The translations under genes were made by a program, and so were the position numbers. A DNA stretch of 39,245 nt from NCBI GenBank assembly GCA_002238565.1, contig MPMP01000044.1, positions 1-39,245 on the forward strand, in the 5' to 3' direction. Position 1 is the first letter of the stretch. Each line of letters starts with the position of its first letter. The stretch is from Albidovulum sp. bin36 (GTDB lineage Bacteria > Pseudomonadota > Alphaproteobacteria > Rhodobacterales > Rhodobacteraceae). Positions 8,536 to 17,489 of the stretch are shown here, one piece after another. The notes below the pieces were generated by a model. The model saw nothing but the letters and a program-made list of their open reading frames with translations, was not told the origin of the DNA and made no database searches.

Positions 8536-9615
8536 CTAAATCGCCGACGCGATCTGGTTCTGAATCTGGTACATTGCCGAAATTACGAACGCGATGGCGC
8601 CGAATACCGCGAGGAAGGCCATCGCGCGGAAAATTCCAAGGGACCGCTGGACTTTTTCGCTGGAAGCCGCGAGCCACTCATCGGCTCCGACTAGGATCTG
8701 CGACGGGAGGTTGCTGGTTTGAGCTAGAATTTTCAAGGACAGGTTCAGCTTCCTGTCCGGCCATCCCGTTCCGGCGAAGTGCATCGCGGAGCCGAGATCG
8801 CTGCCATTCAGCAAATAGAACCTGATGAGGTCCAGCCGATGCCGCAGATAGGGGTTCGCAAAGGGCCGAAGCCTGTCGATCGCGGCCGCGGCGGTAAGAC
8901 CGCTGGCCATGAGCGAGCTCATGGCTATCAAAAACGAAACTCCGGTGTAAATCCTGTAGATTGCAAAAACCGGAAGGGCGTCGGCATGCTTCCTGCCGAA
9001 ACCGCGCCACCGGCGCAGGGCTACGGAAACAAGAAGGGAGGCCAGGCAAATCGCGGCGGCGAGGCGATAGGCGTTGGCGGCGAAGAACGTGCTCGCAAGC
9101 GCTAGGCCGCGAGCGTTGCCACTCCAGCTTTCGACGGGAAGAAGACTGTCGAGCGCGGGAACGACGACATTCCCGACATAGACGAGAAGTCCCGCGACCA
9201 TCGCCATGAGAAACAACGGGTAGGCGAGTCCGCCTGCGATAGCCGCTCGAATTTCCGCCCGCCGCTTAAGCGCGCCGCAGAATTTTTCGAGATATTCAGG
9301 GAACCTGTCGCTGGATTCGAGCGCTTCGACAACCATCGCGTCTTCGGCGGGGACCCATTTCTGCATCGCGCGGCCGAGGCCGAGGCCGTTTTTCAAGCCG
9401 GATTGCACGTCGGCGAGCATGATCGCCTTGGGATCCCCCGGCTTTTCCCCTTCGTTGGACGCGACTCGCAAAATTGTATCCAGCGCTTCATTCTTCGACA
9501 GCCCCGCTCGCATCAGTGCGATCAGCTCCCGGTAGAGCGCGAGCCTCGATTGGAAATTTATTTGCGCGCGGGCGAAGCGATTTCGCATCTCGCGAAGGAA
9601 AAGGCGCGTCGTCAT
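8536..9615 (-). CDS. pilR: Type IVb pilus inner-membrane platform protein PilR (GspF-like)
   Basis: A 359-residue polytopic protein of the GspF/PilC/TcpE family. Two cytoplasmic helical domains each precede membrane segments: FQSRLALYRELIALMRAGLSK with YPLFLMAMVAGLLVYVGNV, and then GVSFLIAMSSLMASGLTAAAA with FRAMAFLAVFGAIAFVISAM at the C terminus. It anchors the assembly ATPase and helps extract pilin from the membrane. It overlaps pilQ by four bases (ATGA), indicating translational coupling. Confidence 0.9.
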   Translation of the reverse strand: MTTRLFLREMRNRFARAQINFQSRLALYRELIALMRAGLSKNEALDTILRVASNEGEKPGDPKAIMLADVQSGLKNGLGLGRAMQKWVPAEDAMVVEALESSDRFPEYLEKFCGALKRRAEIRAAIAGGLAYPLFLMAMVAGLLVYVGNVVVPALDSLLPVESWSGNARGLALASTFFAANAYRLAAAICLASLLVSVALRRWRGFGRKHADALPVFAIYRIYTGVSFLIAMSSLMASGLTAAAAIDRLRPFANPYLRHRLDLIRFYLLNGSDLGSAMHFAGTGWPDRKLNLSLKILAQTSNLPSQILVGADEWLAASSEKVQRSLGIFRAMAFLAVFGAIAFVISAMYQIQNQIASAI

Positions 9616-11273
9616 AGCCCTTCGCCTTCCGCATAAGCCTCGGCATCGACTGCGAGCCGCTCGGCGTGGTCGGGAAAATCGCGCCGGTAGTTGCCGACCA
9701 AATCGATCTCCTCCTCGATTTCATTGATATCGCACTCGCCGAGCGCAACCTTGATCATTGCGTGATGCAGCACCGGGAGACCGCCAATGCCGCCATCCTC
9801 CTTGGGCGCCAGCCATCGCCGGCGCATTCCCGGTCGATCGCCCGCGGCGTAAAGCTCGAGGAAGCGGGGGTCGGGCAGAATAGTTTCGGCGGCGACGCTG
9901 CGACCGGTCAGCCCGTGATCGCAGGAATTGCAGCCGGCTCCCCTAACGAAGAGTTCGCGCTTTAGCTTTCCGGCAATTGCCGACACGTCGTCGGCAAGCG
10001 CGGTCGACAGCAGACCTCGCCTAACGGCCTCGGTGAAGCTGATTTTGCAACTGTGGCACATGATTCCGACAAGCCGCTGGTAGGCGAGACCCCGAACGAT
10101 CGACGGCTCGGCGAGCTTCCACGGCTCGATTCCGAGATCCGCCAGGCGATCCAGAATTCCAAAAGCGGATCCCGCGTGCAGCGTGGACCAAAGAGCGTGC
10201 CCGGTCATGGCGAGTTCGATGGCGTTCCTGGCGAGGTTTCGATCGCGCAGCTCGCCGAGTACGACAACGTTGGGATCGGACCGCAGCGCCGACTTGACGG
10301 CATCCACGAATGCTTCCGACTGGCTTTGGCCGGGCCGCTGCGCGATAGCGACGTGGACGGCTCCCGAGATATCGAGCTCGACCGGCTCTTCTATGGAATA
10401 TACGGATATCTCGCCCGATTTTTCCCGGATCATCGCGTTAAGCACGCGCTGCAGCGTCGTCGTCTTTCCCGACGAAACCTTGCCGGCGAGCAGGTAGAGT
10501 CCGCTGGTTCTTCGCCGCATCGACGCGAAATCCGCAATCTGAGATGGAAGATAGCCAAGATTCACGATGTCGGCTTCATAGGCGCCCGCCGCGTATTTAA
10601 TTCTCATGACGAGGGCGCCGAGATGCCCCGACGCCGGCGTATATTGAAGCCTTAGCAAATCGACACCGGCGGGCAGCAGCCCCGACCCTCTGGTCAGTGC
10701 GCCTTTCATGAAGTAGTGCACCCCGGACTGCGAGCCTTGGTCGGCGGCGACTGCGAACGCGGCGTTGATGATCGCGGAGCCTTCGTCCCTGGACCGGCTG
10801 GCCATGCGGCGCAGCCGCCCGTGAACGCGGATTCGGATTTCGCAGTAGCTGGGCCTGACCTGAATATGGATATCCGAAGCCTTGAACGCCGCAGCCTGGG
10901 CAATCAGGCGGCGCAAATACTCCTGGCGTTCGATGCGGCTCTCGACCCTCTGCGCCGCGTAGTCCTCGCAGTTTCCGTAGAGAGCGAGGATCTTGTCGCT
11001 GTCTTCCTCGACAATTCGTCCGATTTCCAGATTTGCCCGGAATGCGCGATCCAGCACCGCTTTCGTCTCGGGCGACCAGCGACTTCCCCGCGCTACGATC
11101 GCGACCCCGTTGCGAAACACCGCGATCATCGCGCGCCCTTCCGACGGAATTTCGATTTCGCCGCCGGGACCGGTTATAAGAGCTCCCGACGGCTTGCCTT
11201 CCTCCGAAGCGTACAGCTCCTGCGAGTCTCCGGGCGGCGCGAGCGGCAAAGCCGGCGAACTCTGTTCAGGCAT
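9612..11273 (-). CDS. pilQ: Type IVb pilus assembly ATPase PilQ (GspE family)
   Basis: A 553-residue secretion ATPase that powers pilus assembly. The P-loop is GKVSSGKTT, an Asp box and Walker B follow (VVVLGELRDRNLARNA), and His-box residues are in ALWSTLHAGSA. Two Cys pairs (CHSC near residue 405 and CNSC about 50 residues on) match the zinc-binding C domain of GspE and PilB. The N2-like domain IAQAAAFKASDIHIQ precedes the nucleotide-binding part. It starts one base after pilP ends and overlaps pilR by four bases. Confidence 0.92.
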   Translation of the reverse strand: MPEQSSPALPLAPPGDSQELYASEEGKPSGALITGPGGEIEIPSEGRAMIAVFRNGVAIVARGSRWSPETKAVLDRAFRANLEIGRIVEEDSDKILALYGNCEDYAAQRVESRIERQEYLRRLIAQAAAFKASDIHIQVRPSYCEIRIRVHGRLRRMASRSRDEGSAIINAAFAVAADQGSQSGVHYFMKGALTRGSGLLPAGVDLLRLQYTPASGHLGALVMRIKYAAGAYEADIVNLGYLPSQIADFASMRRRTSGLYLLAGKVSSGKTTTLQRVLNAMIREKSGEISVYSIEEPVELDISGAVHVAIAQRPGQSQSEAFVDAVKSALRSDPNVVVLGELRDRNLARNAIELAMTGHALWSTLHAGSAFGILDRLADLGIEPWKLAEPSIVRGLAYQRLVGIMCHSCKISFTEAVRRGLLSTALADDVSAIAGKLKRELFVRGAGCNSCDHGLTGRSVAAETILPDPRFLELYAAGDRPGMRRRWLAPKEDGGIGGLPVLHHAMIKVALGECDINEIEEEIDLVGNYRRDFPDHAERLAVDAEAYAEGEGL

Positions 11274-11274
11274 T

Positions 11275-12318
11275 CTAGCGCCCGCTCAGCCCAAGGACGC
11301 TTGTTTCGCCGTCGATCTCGATTGCGATTTCATCTTCGCCGATGGAAAGAACGGTGCCCCCTCCAGGGAGAGCGTCGCCCTGCAGCACTTCGAGCCGCCT
11401 GCCGTCCGCCGCAACGATTGCCGCGAGACGATCCGCGCTTCCGTAGACTGACCGAAGGGAGAATTGCGGCGGAATCTTGACCGGAGCTACGCTCGGGGCG
11501 GTCGCGCCGGCGTTCGGCCGCCCCGCAGAGGCGCGGAGAGCCATTCCGAGGTCGAGTTCCGATTCCCTAAGAAGCCGCCTCGCCATGTTGACGGACGCTA
11601 GCAACTCCAGTTCGCGAAGCTCGGATTCCAGCTCCTGCTCCCGTAGCTCCGCGGCGAGCCTGCGCCCCTCCGGAATCTGGCTAAAATCCTCGAAGCGACC
11701 GGGAGATACTTCGACGGGAGCTTCAGGCCCCATAATCGCCATGAATTTGCGGACCATGTCGGCATGCCTCAACTGGCGCTCCAGCAGCAGGATTCCTTCT
11801 CCGATTTCGGATTGCCTTTCGAGGATTCCGGCGCCGCGGGATAGCCGATCCCGACTCGACGGGAGAAGCTCGCCGCCGCCGACCCTTTCGATTCCGGGCG
11901 GCGGGCTTTGCGGGTTCGGGTCGAGCGGGGGCAACGCTCGAACTCCGGTTTCCGCCGCGGCCGCGTCCCCGGATTCCGCGCCGGCGGGACTCGGGTCGTC
12001 GCGAACGAGCTCGAACTTGCCGCCGTTCGCAGCGGAGCGTTGAGGAGGCCTCGCGATCGCGGCGCCCGCCGACGGAATAGTGCCGGCGGGCGAATACCCC
12101 TCGGACGCGGCATTGGGATTTGCCTGGCCGGGACTCGTCGCCTCTAGACGTCCCGCCCTTGCCAGCGGCCAGTCGGGAATTCTGAATCCGGTTTCCGCCG
12201 CCGAGGTCGGGAACAGGAGTGAAAACGTGCCGGCAATTGCCGCGGCGGCGACCCCGATCGCGCGAATTCGGAGCGGTCGCCGCGAATGCAAAGCAAATGG
12301 ACTCGCGAATTCAGTCAT
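11275..12318 (-). CDS. pilP: Type IVb pilus protein PilP
   Basis: A 347-residue protein with a basic N terminus and one membrane segment (about residues 20-40), a long low-complexity Pro/Ala/Gly region, a helical stretch (residues 170-250, likely coiled coil) and a small beta-rich C-terminal domain with GSADRLAAIVAADGRRLEVL and QGDALPGGGTVLSIGEDEIA. That C-terminal module is characteristic of type IVb PilP, a periplasmic factor linked to the secretin. It is longer than plasmid R64 PilP because of the central linker. It overlaps pilO by four bases. Confidence 0.78.
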   Translation of the reverse strand: MTEFASPFALHSRRPLRIRAIGVAAAAIAGTFSLLFPTSAAETGFRIPDWPLARAGRLEATSPGQANPNAASEGYSPAGTIPSAGAAIARPPQRSAANGGKFELVRDDPSPAGAESGDAAAAETGVRALPPLDPNPQSPPPGIERVGGGELLPSSRDRLSRGAGILERQSEIGEGILLLERQLRHADMVRKFMAIMGPEAPVEVSPGRFEDFSQIPEGRRLAAELREQELESELRELELLASVNMARRLLRESELDLGMALRASAGRPNAGATAPSVAPVKIPPQFSLRSVYGSADRLAAIVAADGRRLEVLQGDALPGGGTVLSIGEDEIAIEIDGETSVLGLSGR

Positions 12319-13613
12319 CGATCCGCTGCCGGAATTTGGTCAGGACTCGCGAAAAAAGCCGTTGCCGCGAGCTTCCAGGCTTTGCTGCCCGCGTCGAAAG
12401 ACAAGGCCTCCGGAACGACGGCGGGGATGTCGGACAGGAGGCGGGCGTACTCTCTGATTCCAACCGACGTTGACAGGGCGATGTCGAAGCGACCGAATTG
12501 ACTGGATTCGCCGTCGGCTCCATGCCCCGCTTTGCGCAAGGCTAGGCTTCCGCCGAGTCCCAGCTCGTCGAATCGGTCGCTCAGCGACGCTTCAACTTCC
12601 TGCCGGCTCCAGGGAACTGGATCGATTCGTCGGTCGGAACCGGGTAGAGCAACGTCGACGGTCAGCGACGCTTGTTTGCGATTGCCGGAGAAATTCGGTT
12701 CCTTGCCGGTTCTTTCGACCGCAAGGCTTCGAACGAAGTGCATGCCTCCGCCGGCTTTTTGGAGGTCTATCCGCGCGGACGCGCCGGAACTTCGTCGCGC
12801 GCATTCGGCCCGTTGAGGATTCCAGCCCGCGGGAACAATCCAGATATCTTCCATTGCCGCGATGCATGCGTCGACAAACGGCTCGATGCCGGGTGCGCCG
12901 ATCCAGGGCTTTGGAATTACCCTTTGCGCCGGAACGGCGATATCCGCGGCGATTCTCTGCAATTGCCGTTCATTTCGAAAGTCCTGGAATTCCGTCCAGC
13001 CGTAGAGCGCGACCGCCAGTACGAGCGCGGCGGCGACCGTTCGAAGCAGCAGGAAGGGCAGACGGTCGACCGGCCGCAGGCGAATCGCCGAGCGCGGCGA
13101 AATCAGTTCGCCGAGTTCCGCCTGCTCCGAGGACGGAATATTCCAGTTCGCGGGCGCGATGATCCGCTTCCACCCGGGAGCCTCGAGCATTTTTCCGAAA
13201 GCCGCGCTTGCCTGGGAGCTGTCGGGAATCACGCGGTCTTCGTAGATTTGACCGTCTCGAACGGACACCACCCACCAGTGCGGAAAGGGGTCGCCGAGCG
13301 GAAAGACGCCGAGCCAGGCGTCGCTCATGCGTTCGGTTTCAAACATTGTCGCTCCGGCGAGCATGCCCGACGCCACGCCGTCGGACGTAGATGCGAAGCC
13401 GTGCTGCTTGCCGTTGCCGTAGCCTAGAAACAGATCGAATTCGCCATGCGGTCCGCTGGCGAACGCGGCTTGGTCCCGCAACGGAATGTTTCGCCTGGCG
13501 GGTTGCCACAGCAGCCCCAGAACGACGGACTTTCTTCCGAATCGAAGCCTGTTCGGCGCCGCCGGAACGGCGGAAATCGTTTTTTTGGATCGCGCCGTCA
13601 ACGGAATTCTCAT
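12315..13613 (-). CDS. pilO: Type IVb pilus accessory protein PilO
   Basis: A 432-residue protein of the PilO2 (PAP_PilO) family. The cytoplasmic N-terminal part carries GVFPLGDPFPHWWVVSVRDG, a family hallmark. One membrane helix (LLLRTVAAALVLAVALYGW, about residues 210-230) is followed by a periplasmic coiled-coil and beta domain. It is an inner-membrane alignment protein, probably bridging the ATPase-platform complex to the periplasm. It is coupled by ATGA overlaps to pilN before and pilP after. Confidence 0.85.
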   Translation of the reverse strand: MRIPLTARSKKTISAVPAAPNRLRFGRKSVVLGLLWQPARRNIPLRDQAAFASGPHGEFDLFLGYGNGKQHGFASTSDGVASGMLAGATMFETERMSDAWLGVFPLGDPFPHWWVVSVRDGQIYEDRVIPDSSQASAAFGKMLEAPGWKRIIAPANWNIPSSEQAELGELISPRSAIRLRPVDRLPFLLLRTVAAALVLAVALYGWTEFQDFRNERQLQRIAADIAVPAQRVIPKPWIGAPGIEPFVDACIAAMEDIWIVPAGWNPQRAECARRSSGASARIDLQKAGGGMHFVRSLAVERTGKEPNFSGNRKQASLTVDVALPGSDRRIDPVPWSRQEVEASLSDRFDELGLGGSLALRKAGHGADGESSQFGRFDIALSTSVGIREYARLLSDIPAVVPEALSFDAGSKAWKLAATAFFASPDQIPAADR

Positions 13614-15181
13614 TCGGCCGGATTTCCAGTCGGCGATTCGCCGGTTTCGATCGGGATCGGCCGGGGGGTCGCATCGTAGGGCGCGCCGCCGGAAATTATC
13701 CGCGGGCGGATCGTTAGGACTGTCGCGACGCGTTCCTTTTCCGCGCCCGTTCTTCCTCCGAGAAATCCGATCCCGGCTCTCGGAAAGCCCGAGCCGCTCA
13801 GCATGGTCCGCTCGCGTTCGAACCCGGCGAGAACCAGGGTTTGGCCGTTGCTCAGAATCGCCTGCTGCTCGAACGAAATAGTCGAGACTTCCGGAAGCTG
13901 AATGGATTGCCCGTCGGAGGTGAATTCCGCAATGCGGTTCAAGTCGGATATTCGAACCGTGAACTTGACCAGCACCTCGCGGCTGTTGAGTATGCGAGGC
14001 AGCAGATGCATTTCAAAGCCGGTAACCAATTTGCCCGGCGCGATCGACGTCTGAACGTTGCCGCTTGCGTCCTGGACGGTCTGGATGTTTTCGGCGAAGG
14101 AGATTTCGCGCGCAACCTGCACGGGCGCGATGCCATTGTTCGAAATCGTCGTTCCGCTTCGCGTTTCCACCGCGACATCGCCGATTCGGTTCAAAGCCTC
14201 GACCATGGCCTCCAATTTGAACCCGTCGCGCGCAAAGCCGATATTCACGGTTCCCGAACCGGCGGATGCGCCGCCGACTCCGCTCAACGAGAAGCTGCCC
14301 GCTCCCCGGTCGATCGCCGCTCCAAGATCGAGGCCGTAATTTTCTGATCGCGAAAGGCTAACCGTCAAAACGGTTACGTCGAACGAGATTTGCCTGCCGA
14401 GGCTCTTGTTCAGATCGTCCACGTAACGGGCAACGCGCTCGTGGCCGCCGCGCCGGGCTACGAGTGTGATCTGACCTGTTCCTTCGCCGAAATTTACGAT
14501 GGAATCCGGACCCGCGAGCGATTCGATCGCAGATCCGATTTCTTCCATCAGGTCGATGGCCGCGGTCGACGAAGCGGTTCCGACAATTGCGGAATGCTTG
14601 GCCGCCGTAGGCAGCGTTGCCAGCATATAGGTGCGCATCGAGTATTCGCTGAACTCGACGCGCCCGTCCGAATATTTCCAGTCGAACCCGAAATGCCGGG
14701 CGATCTCGTCGAGCACCGTCGGCAGCGAGCCCTTTAGTCTTGGCCGCATGACGATTGCAACCCGCGCGCCGTCCGCCGCCCGGCTTTCCGATTCAAGCGT
14801 ATTCCGAGAATTGTTCGGACCGTAGTAAGCGGCATGCGGAATGCCGGTAGCGTCGGCCAAGCTGCGAAGGATTTGGCGAAGATCCATCGGATCTCGGCTT
14901 CTAATCCGGATTGCGTCCTGCTTCAAAAGCCGCCTAGGGAGATCGCCCGCGCCCTTGTCCTCCATTGCGGTCGCAGGAAGAAATTTTTCCTTGGAGGCAT
15001 GAATGCCGCCCGCCGGAACCGGAGCTTTCGGGGACAGTCTGGAAAGCGCGGCTTCGGCCCGTCCGGACTTTGTCGCGATGCTGGCCCGGCTTGCCAGAAT
15101 GGATTCGCCGCAGCCCGCAAGAATGGAGGCTGCCGCCGCAAGCAGAGTCAAGGCGCTCGCCCGCTTCGGTTCCAGGTTCAT
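13610..15181 (-). CDS. pilN: Type IVb pilus secretin PilN (outer-membrane lipoprotein)
   Basis: A 523-residue secretin. The signal peptide ends in a lipobox LAGC (Cys24). N domains follow (a TVLDEIARHFGFDWKYSDG segment typical of secretin N0, and NFGEGTGQITLVA), then the secretin barrel with VLVKFTVRISDLNR, SNGQTLVLAGFERERT and VLTIRPRII near the C terminus. It forms the outer-membrane pore through which the pilus passes. It starts nine bases after the TcpQ-domain gene and overlaps pilO by four bases. Confidence 0.9.
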   Translation of the reverse strand: MNLEPKRASALTLLAAAASILAGCGESILASRASIATKSGRAEAALSRLSPKAPVPAGGIHASKEKFLPATAMEDKGAGDLPRRLLKQDAIRIRSRDPMDLRQILRSLADATGIPHAAYYGPNNSRNTLESESRAADGARVAIVMRPRLKGSLPTVLDEIARHFGFDWKYSDGRVEFSEYSMRTYMLATLPTAAKHSAIVGTASSTAAIDLMEEIGSAIESLAGPDSIVNFGEGTGQITLVARRGGHERVARYVDDLNKSLGRQISFDVTVLTVSLSRSENYGLDLGAAIDRGAGSFSLSGVGGASAGSGTVNIGFARDGFKLEAMVEALNRIGDVAVETRSGTTISNNGIAPVQVAREISFAENIQTVQDASGNVQTSIAPGKLVTGFEMHLLPRILNSREVLVKFTVRISDLNRIAEFTSDGQSIQLPEVSTISFEQQAILSNGQTLVLAGFERERTMLSGSGFPRAGIGFLGGRTGAEKERVATVLTIRPRIISGGAPYDATPRPIPIETGESPTGNPAE

Positions 15182-15190
15182 GCCGGACCG

Positions 15191-15595
15191 CTACCTCGCC
15201 GATGCCGAAATTGTCGCCGACACGTAAAGCACGTTATTGCCCCGGTAGAGGGTGGCCGCGATTTCGGGAACGGTAGGGTGGATTGCGTTCAAAAGGCCGC
15301 CGACTGCCTCTTCGTAGGTTCCGGTGAACGTTGCCGAGGCGCCAAGCGCGAAATCGGTCGGACTATCCCATGCCAGCGTCCATCCCGCAGCCCCCGACCA
15401 TGCCTCCAGCGAATGGCGGAGGCTAGATCCTTTCAGAATTTCCCATTCCCGGAGCGGAGAATTCCCGGATTCCGAAACCGAGGCTCCGGCTTCCGCCGCG
15501 CCGAAATTCAATGTCGCCGCAAGCAAAAGGGCGGCGGAGGCTCCCGCCATGAGAAGCAGCGCGCCTGAAATCGGTTTTAGCGGAATCGTCAGCAT
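15191..15595 (-). CDS. TcpQ-domain protein (short PilL equivalent)
   Basis: A 134-residue exported protein. The N-terminal hydrophobic segment is a signal or anchor. The rest, beginning PLREWEILKGSSLRHSLEAW and ending with a FTGTYEEAVGGLLNAI helix and NNVLYVSA strand, is the TcpQ/PilL C-terminal domain, which stabilises the secretin at the outer membrane. Plasmid and island PilL proteins are much longer, so this is the C-terminal domain alone. Its ATG overlaps the stop of the preceding gene (ATGCTGA). Confidence 0.75.
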   Translation of the reverse strand: MLTIPLKPISGALLLMAGASAALLLAATLNFGAAEAGASVSESGNSPLREWEILKGSSLRHSLEAWSGAAGWTLAWDSPTDFALGASATFTGTYEEAVGGLLNAIHPTVPEIAATLYRGNNVLYVSATISASAR

Positions 15596-16422
15596 TCTCG
15601 ATCCTCCGCCGCCGCGCGGCGGCAGGCGAACTCATGCCCGCATTCGAATGCCGCGCTGAATTTTTCGTCGAGCCGTTGCATTTGCCCGGCGCTCCCGAGA
15701 CCGCCGATCACCTTTGCCGGTTGAAAGGGAATAAAATCCGAGGCGTCTCCGGCCTGGACCGGATAGATCTCGGTCCTGCCGCGGACTGCAGGCGAGGGAA
15801 AATTTAGGCATTCGATGAATCGCCTTTCAAATTGCCGAAAGGAGATAGCCGGCCTCGGCGACCCATCCGCATGGCGGGCGTCGCCGAGCCGCATGTAGGA
15901 AATCGGTCGAGCGAGAGCCTCTTTTCTTCCGGAACTCGCGCCTGCCGGCGCAGCAAGGCCGCCGGTCGGCAACGCGGCATTTCCGGCGGAATTGGCAATT
16001 GCCGGAGCCATCGGCAAGTCGGCGCCATTTGGACGAACACGGCGTTTAGGGGAATCGCCGGCGAACATGGAAGCGATTGCGTTCTTTGGTTCAGCGCGCC
16101 CGCGTTCCGCCCGTTGGACGAAAACGTCCAGATATATGCAGTCGCTTGAGTCCCTCGCTTTCGGCGGCGGCGATGCGCAACGCTCCTTTCCGGGATTCAT
16201 GATGCCGGCATCCGGAATTTCGTCGGCTCCCGAGGATCCGGCTCGAGCTTCGAGTTCCTTCGCGAAAAAAATCTTCTTCAAAACGGTCGAAGGCTTTGGC
16301 GGAACGGCGCCGCGGGGAATTTCTCCGTGTTGCGCTTCGCTGTTTCCTACGGCGGGCGCCGCCGCAAAAGCTACGGAAAATCCCGTCGAAACTCCGGCCG
16401 GGCATATGAATGGCCTGTTCAT
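15589..16422 (-). CDS. Unknown exported protein, first gene of the pil operon
   Basis: I do not recognise this 277-residue protein. From the ATG at 16422 it begins with a weak signal-like segment (TGFSVAFAAAPAVG). A long Pro/Ala/Gly/Ser-rich region follows. The C-terminal 100 residues look folded, with RPAISFRQFERRFIECLNF, RGRTEIYPV and several Cys (CLNF, FECGHEFACRR). Its stop overlaps the TcpQ gene start by seven bases, which argues that it is real and coupled. It stands where pilL/pilM-type genes usually are and may be the missing N-terminal part of PilL as a separate protein. The start is uncertain because there is no clear Shine-Dalgarno. Confidence 0.55.
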   Translation of the reverse strand: MNRPFICPAGVSTGFSVAFAAAPAVGNSEAQHGEIPRGAVPPKPSTVLKKIFFAKELEARAGSSGADEIPDAGIMNPGKERCASPPPKARDSSDCIYLDVFVQRAERGRAEPKNAIASMFAGDSPKRRVRPNGADLPMAPAIANSAGNAALPTGGLAAPAGASSGRKEALARPISYMRLGDARHADGSPRPAISFRQFERRFIECLNFPSPAVRGRTEIYPVQAGDASDFIPFQPAKVIGGLGSAGQMQRLDEKFSAAFECGHEFACRRAAAEDREC

Positions 16423-16914
16423 TGAAATTCAGCGTCTTCGGCACTGTTCGAGGAGTGTCGCATTGAAAATCCCTTTTCCGACAGGCGCGGGGCCGGGTTC
16501 GCGGCGCCTTCGATTCCATTGATACGGCGAAAGCGCGAGTCCGGCCAAAGCCTGCTTGGCGGATTGCGTTCAGGGACCGTGGAAAACTTCCCGGCATGGC
16601 ATTTTCGGTCGAAACTTGGAAATTGCGGGGCGTAGCGCGCCGTCGGCCCGGAGCAAGCGACGCAGCGGCGGACGATTCATCTCTTTCGGATGCGGAAATC
16701 AGGCGTACATCGCGTGCGTTCAGTCTTGCGCAGCGCAAATCCATGGTTTATTCGGCAGCGGTTCGAAACGGGGTCGGTGCCGTATTCCGGCGCTGGCAGG
16801 CCGGACATTGCATGTCTGCAGCAGCCGGTCGCTCGCGGGAATTCTCAGCCCGCTTGCCCTTCAACTGAATTGATTGCTAACGGTCGAAGCGCCGCAACCT
16901 AGGGAGAGCGCAAC
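16423..16914. other. Divergent control region between pil operon and petABC
   Basis: No gene is recognised; open frames here are shadows or run into the pil gene. The region must hold the promoters of the leftward pil operon and the rightward petABC operon, but no convincing -35/-10 pair was picked out. AGGGAGAG near 16901-16908 is the petA ribosome site. Confidence 0.5.
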
Positions 16915-17478
16915 GTGTCAAATGCTGAACAGACGGCCGGCACGCGCCGAGACTTTCTTTATTACGCTACCGCGGGCACCGGCGCGATAACTGCCGGCGC
17001 GGCGACTTGGCCGATTATCGACCAAATGAATCCCAGCGCCGACGTTCAGGCGCTGTCGTCGATTGAAGTCGATATTTCGGATGTCGAGCCCGGGACGCAG
17101 ATTACCGTCAAGTGGCTCGGCAAGCCCGTCTTTATTCGCCGCCGCACGGAAGCCGAGATTTCCGAAGCTAGGAGCGTAGATCTTGCCGAATTGATCGATC
17201 TGTCCTCGAGAAACGCCAACGGCAAGGACGGCGACGAGGCCCTCGACCAGAATCGCGCGTTCGGCGAAAGCGGCGAATGGCTGATTATGGTCGGCGTTTG
17301 CACCCATCTGGGGTGCGTTCCAATCGGAGAGGGAGCCGGCGAATACGGCGGGTGGTTCTGCCCCTGCCACGGGTCCCACTACGATACGTCCGGAAGAATA
17401 AGAAAAGGCCCGGCCCCGGAAAACCTCGCGGTTCCGGTACTTAGCTTCATCGATGAATCAACAATTAAGCTCGGTTAA
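16915..17478 (+). CDS. petA: Rieske iron-sulfur subunit of cytochrome bc1
   Basis: A 187-residue Rieske protein of ubiquinol-cytochrome c reductase. It transfers electrons from ubiquinol at the Qo site to cytochrome c1. The 2Fe-2S ligands are in CTHLGC (Cys129, His131, with disulfide Cys134) and CPCHGSH (Cys149, His152, with disulfide Cys151). The N terminus has an RRDFL twin-arginine-like motif before a membrane segment, as expected for Tat export and anchoring. The start is GTG at 16915, with GGGAG upstream. It is the first gene of petABC; petB follows after 11 bases. Confidence 0.95.
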   Translation: MSNAEQTAGTRRDFLYYATAGTGAITAGAATWPIIDQMNPSADVQALSSIEVDISDVEPGTQITVKWLGKPVFIRRRTEAEISEARSVDLAELIDLSSRNANGKDGDEALDQNRAFGESGEWLIMVGVCTHLGCVPIGEGAGEYGGWFCPCHGSHYDTSGRIRKGPAPENLAVPVLSFIDESTIKLG

Positions 17479-17489
17479 GGAAAATCGAC

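Noticed and set aside
7763..8677. Extended 304-codon version of the pilin
   Set aside because: The extra N-terminal part overlaps pilR and looks like a shadow frame. The ATG at 8353 has a ribosome site and gives a proper prepilin leader.
9969..16005. Palindrome GGCAATTGCC occurring three times in the pil operon
   Set aside because: Each copy encodes Ala-Ile-Ala in frame with preferred codons, so codon usage explains it without a signal.
16091..16744. 217-codon minus-strand frame overlapping the first pil gene
   Set aside because: It is Arg/Ser-rich with no motifs, and lies in another frame of the gene at 15589-16422, whose stop is coupled to the TcpQ gene.
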